Source: Clostridia bacterium
Lineage (GTDB): Bacteria; Bacillota; Clostridia; Oscillospirales; CAG-272
Assembly: GCA_017420755.1 (NCBI GenBank)
Contig: JAFQOG010000028.1
Location: 1 to 64,000, forward strand
Length of the DNA stretch: 64,000 nt
Direction of reading: 5' to 3'
Shown: piece after piece, positions 61,862-64,000 of the stretch
Numbering within the stretch: position 1 is the first letter of the stretch
How the letters are laid out: the number at the start of each line of letters is the position of its first letter
Position numbers and translations under genes: made by a program
The notes under the pieces: model-generated
The model's database searches: none
What the model was told of the DNA's origin: nothing
What the model saw: only the letters and a program-made list of their open reading frames with translations

Positions 61862-61880
61862 GTAGGGACGCCGTCCCTAC
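61862..61880. repeat. Short palindromic repeat
   Basis: gtagggacg/cgtccctac perfect 9-bp inverted repeat around a single c. Hairpins of this form are dispersed repeats in Clostridia. It could also end the XRE transcript. Confidence 0.6.
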
Positions 61881-61902
61881 GATTGAAAATAAAAATAAAC
61901 AT

Positions 61903-61930
61903 AAAAAGGGCGCACCGAAAGTACGCCCTT
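61903..61930 (-). terminator. Terminator of the oxidoreductase operon
   Basis: On the minus strand gggcg/cgccc with flanking pairs forms a hairpin followed by TTTTTATG. Confidence 0.7.
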
Positions 61931-61972
61931 AATATTTTTTTGCTGTGATTATTGCTTGTAGCGGTCACAGTA

Positions 61973-63157
61973 TTATTTAGTATGATAATGGTCCTTAACA
62001 AAGGAAGTATTCATATCAACTGTGCCAACCTCTTTAACCTCGGTTTTTCTTTTTGAGGTTTTAATTCTCTTTGATAATTCCTCATAGAATAATTCGTCAT
62101 CAAACTCGGACAAAATAATTTCCTTGCCAAGCCAAGAGGAGAGGTGCATTGCGTTGGAAATGGTTAAGCCATTTATACCCTCTTCACCGCGAGCAACCAA
62201 TTCGCCACCATTTAAAATAGCATCAGCAAAAGCATTTAGTACGCCTGAGTGCTGTGGATTTTCACCATCGGTTTCTACCTCTATTTCTTCAAAGGCAGGA
62301 CGGGCAAAAGGGTTGTCGTTTGTGCGAGAAAACTCTGGCTCGCTCATTTCGTTTTTCCACATTGTGAGCTTGTTGTTTTCTGCAATTAATTTACCCTTTT
62401 CAAATGTGATTTCAAAACGGTTTGTACCTGGGGTGTCGCCTGTTGTAGTTACAAAAACACCGGTTGCGCCGTTTGCATATTCACAGTATGCGCTAACATC
62501 GTCCTCAACCTCGATATTGTGCCACTTGCCATAGTGCAATTTAGCCTCAATCTTAGTTGGCATACCGCAAATCCATTGCCAAAGGTCAAGATTGTGTGGG
62601 CATTGGTTGAGAAGCACTCCACCACCCTCACCAGACCAAGTAGCACGCCAGTCGCCTGAATCATAATAAATTTGTGGGCGATACCAGTCGGTAATAATTA
62701 GGTTAGTGCGCTTGATTTCTCCAAGCTCGCCACTTTTTACAATTTCACGCATTTTACGGTAAATGCAGTTTGTTCTTTGGTTCATCATAAGACCGAAAAC
62801 AACATCGCATTTTTTGGCAATCTCGTTCATTTTCTTAACCTGCTTTGTGTAAACTCCGGCAGGCTTTTCAACGAGAGTATGAATGCCATTTTGCATAGCC
62901 ATAATTGCAAATTTTGGGTGGTCATAGTGTGGCACACAAATTAAAATTGAGTCAATTTTGCCACTCTTTATCATTTTTTCGGCATCGGTAAATGTGGCAA
63001 TGCTTGGCACCTTTTCCTTAGCCTCTTCAAGTCTTGCTTCCTTTAAATCGCAAACAGCCACTAATTCAACCTGTGGGCATTTGCCACCTACTATATTATC
63101 TGTGTGAACCTTGCCAATGTTACCAAAGCCAAGTATACCAAGTTTAATTTTTTCCAT
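61973..63157 (-). CDS. Gfo/Idh/MocA family oxidoreductase
   Basis: A 394-residue NAD(P)-dependent sugar oxidoreductase. It has the Rossmann motif GFGNIGKVH (about 10-18), EKPAG, and the catalytic-region motif GGGVLLNQCPHNLDLWQW with a conserved His. Members oxidise inositols, glycosides or amino sugars. The start is 1 nt after the isomerase gene stop. With that TIM-barrel enzyme it forms a typical sugar/inositol catabolic pair. A C-terminal 35-residue Lys/Thr tail is extra. Confidence 0.9.
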   Translation of the reverse strand: MEKIKLGILGFGNIGKVHTDNIVGGKCPQVELVAVCDLKEARLEEAKEKVPSIATFTDAEKMIKSGKIDSILICVPHYDHPKFAIMAMQNGIHTLVEKPAGVYTKQVKKMNEIAKKCDVVFGLMMNQRTNCIYRKMREIVKSGELGEIKRTNLIITDWYRPQIYYDSGDWRATWSGEGGGVLLNQCPHNLDLWQWICGMPTKIEAKLHYGKWHNIEVEDDVSAYCEYANGATGVFVTTTGDTPGTNRFEITFEKGKLIAENNKLTMWKNEMSEPEFSRTNDNPFARPAFEEIEVETDGENPQHSGVLNAFADAILNGGELVARGEEGINGLTISNAMHLSSWLGKEIILSEFDDELFYEELSKRIKTSKRKTEVKEVGTVDMNTSFVKDHYHTK

Positions 63158-63158
63158 A

Positions 63159-63914
63159 TTATAGTCCCATCGCTTTCAAGTTTTTATAGCTTCTCTTTAA
63201 GCAGTCAAACGGACATTCGCCGTGTGTGTCATCCTGCTCAATCAAAAGGTGCTTAGTGCCTGCTGCCTCAAAAAGAGGAAGTAGCTTTTCGAAATTGATA
63301 TTACCCTCGCCAACAACAGCCATTGAGGGGGCATTGTCAACAACTGCTAAATCCTTTAAGTGTACACACTCAAGACGGCCTTTTAGTCTTGGAATCAAAT
63401 CAGAAAGCTCCATTCCTGCAAGTGCCGCCCAATATGTATCAAGAGTAATGCTTAATTCGTCAGGAGTGAACGCATTTAAAATTTTATCAAAGTAATATTC
63501 GCCATCTGGTGAGCGACTAAATTCAAACGCGTGGTTGTGATAGAAGAATTTTGCACCATTTTCCTTGATTAGCTTAGCAGGCGCTTTAAAATCACGTGCA
63601 AATGCAACATAGTTTTCCCAGCTAACCCAGCCGGGCATAACACCAATACCGATGTTATTACAGCCAAAAATCTTGTGCTTTTTAATAACCTCAATTGTGT
63701 TATCTCTTACATCCTCAGCGCCCCAGTGGGTCAAAACGCACCTAAGTCCATTTTTCTTTAATTCGTCTCTTAGCCATTCAGGGTCATATTGGCAAACACC
63801 AGAAATTTGCACCTCTTTAAAGCCAATATCAGCAACACGAGCAAGCGTTTCGCTAAAATCCTTGATATTGGTGCATTTATCTCTTAAAGTATAAAATTGT
63901 GCTCCGATTTCCAT
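63159..63914 (-). CDS. Sugar phosphate isomerase/epimerase (xylose-isomerase-like TIM barrel)
   Basis: A 251-residue TIM-barrel protein of the AP-endonuclease-2-like family. It contains metal-site residues in HNHAFEF, ITLDTYW, CVHLKD and VGEGNINF, the usual Glu/His/Asp pattern. Such enzymes isomerise or epimerise keto-sugars and inosose. The start ATG 63914 is chosen since GGAG lies 6 nt before it; the ATG at 63926 overlaps that site. It sits directly upstream of the Gfo/Idh/MocA gene. Confidence 0.87.
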   Translation of the reverse strand: MEIGAQFYTLRDKCTNIKDFSETLARVADIGFKEVQISGVCQYDPEWLRDELKKNGLRCVLTHWGAEDVRDNTIEVIKKHKIFGCNNIGIGVMPGWVSWENYVAFARDFKAPAKLIKENGAKFFYHNHAFEFSRSPDGEYYFDKILNAFTPDELSITLDTYWAALAGMELSDLIPRLKGRLECVHLKDLAVVDNAPSMAVVGEGNINFEKLLPLFEAAGTKHLLIEQDDTHGECPFDCLKRSYKNLKAMGL

Positions 63915-63925
63915 TTTAAACTCCA

Positions 63926-64000
63926 TTAGTATTTTATATTTAATTTATCAAGCGTTGATTTAAGGGCAGAAGCGCCAGCATCAAACGCAACATTTGTGTC
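63926..64000 (-). CDS. Partial gene running off the right edge
   Basis: The minus strand encodes the last 24 residues of a protein (DTNVAFDAGASALKS, then TLDKLNIKY) and a TAA at 63926-63928. It is upstream of the isomerase gene with almost no gap, so it belongs to the same operon. Too little is visible to name the family. Confidence 0.7.
   Translation of the reverse strand, partial: DTNVAFDAGASALKSTLDKLNIKY

Noticed and set aside
61941-61968. CRP-like site (tgtga...tcaca)
   Set aside because: The half-sites are too far apart and the location is downstream of a gene end; more likely a weak hairpin.

Overview
The window looks like chromosomal DNA of a low-GC, Gram-positive gut-type Clostridia (Firmicutes). 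The grounds are AGGAGG-type ribosome binding sites, sigma-A promoters (TTGACA, 17 bp, TATAAT), a T-box leader on pheST, a ylm-type cell-division cluster with sepF, several lipobox lipoproteins, divergent XRE loci, and short hairpin repeats of the kind common in gut Clostridia. No genus can be fixed from the sequence alone.

Layout. 1-254: hairpin repeats and tRNA-Ser. 384-6446: a four-gene carbohydrate operon (SGNH esterase, MFS transporter, GH3, GH31). 6496-11352: a scarred block. It starts with a duplicated 3' end of the downstream sugar kinase gene, fused to a beheaded response regulator. A collapsed histidine kinase follows, then an intact ABC transporter and a trypsin-like lipoprotein with a collagen-like stretch. 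11365-13329: sugar kinase and an 8-oxoguanine glycosylase. 13414-14124: DUF6062 protein. 14155-19077 (minus): queA, a miaA-yggS fusion, sepF, yggT, lspA and an RluD-type gene in one operon. 19179-31004: dapA, a zinc-ribbon membrane protein, a large lipoprotein, an EF-G-like GTPase, an HD hydrolase with a GH123-like protein, a lipid-kinase family protein, cinA, tRNA-Thr, ksgA and a DUF554 protein. 31009-34796: divergent GH95 and GH29 fucosidases. 35065-44966: a six-gene operon with a MoxR ATPase, DUF58, two large VWA membrane proteins and a cysteine-rich lipoprotein, followed by a 1947-residue cysteine/histidine-repeat lipoprotein. 51170-55024: a two-component system and a membrane HtrA-type protease around a repeat-rich intergenic region. 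55205-58951: T-box and pheST. 58952-64000: XRE regulators with small partner genes, a nitroreductase, a second SGNH esterase and an oxidoreductase/isomerase pair.

How the genes work together. SGNH, GH3, GH31, GH95 and GH29 lack signal peptides, so they probably strip imported acetylated and fucosylated oligosaccharides inside the cell. A xyloglucan-type substrate would fit, but this is inference. The ylm cluster joins tRNA modification, lipoprotein maturation and division. The MoxR/VWA operon and the giant lipoprotein form a large uncharacterised envelope module.

The observations I would check first are the miaA-yggS fusion with an internal ribosome binding site, the 302-bp kinase duplication joined to the broken two-component system, the 67-bp hairpin element flanked by a 26-bp duplication at a histidine kinase 3' end, the MoxR/VWA/cysteine-lipoprotein module, and the XRE loci with paired operators.
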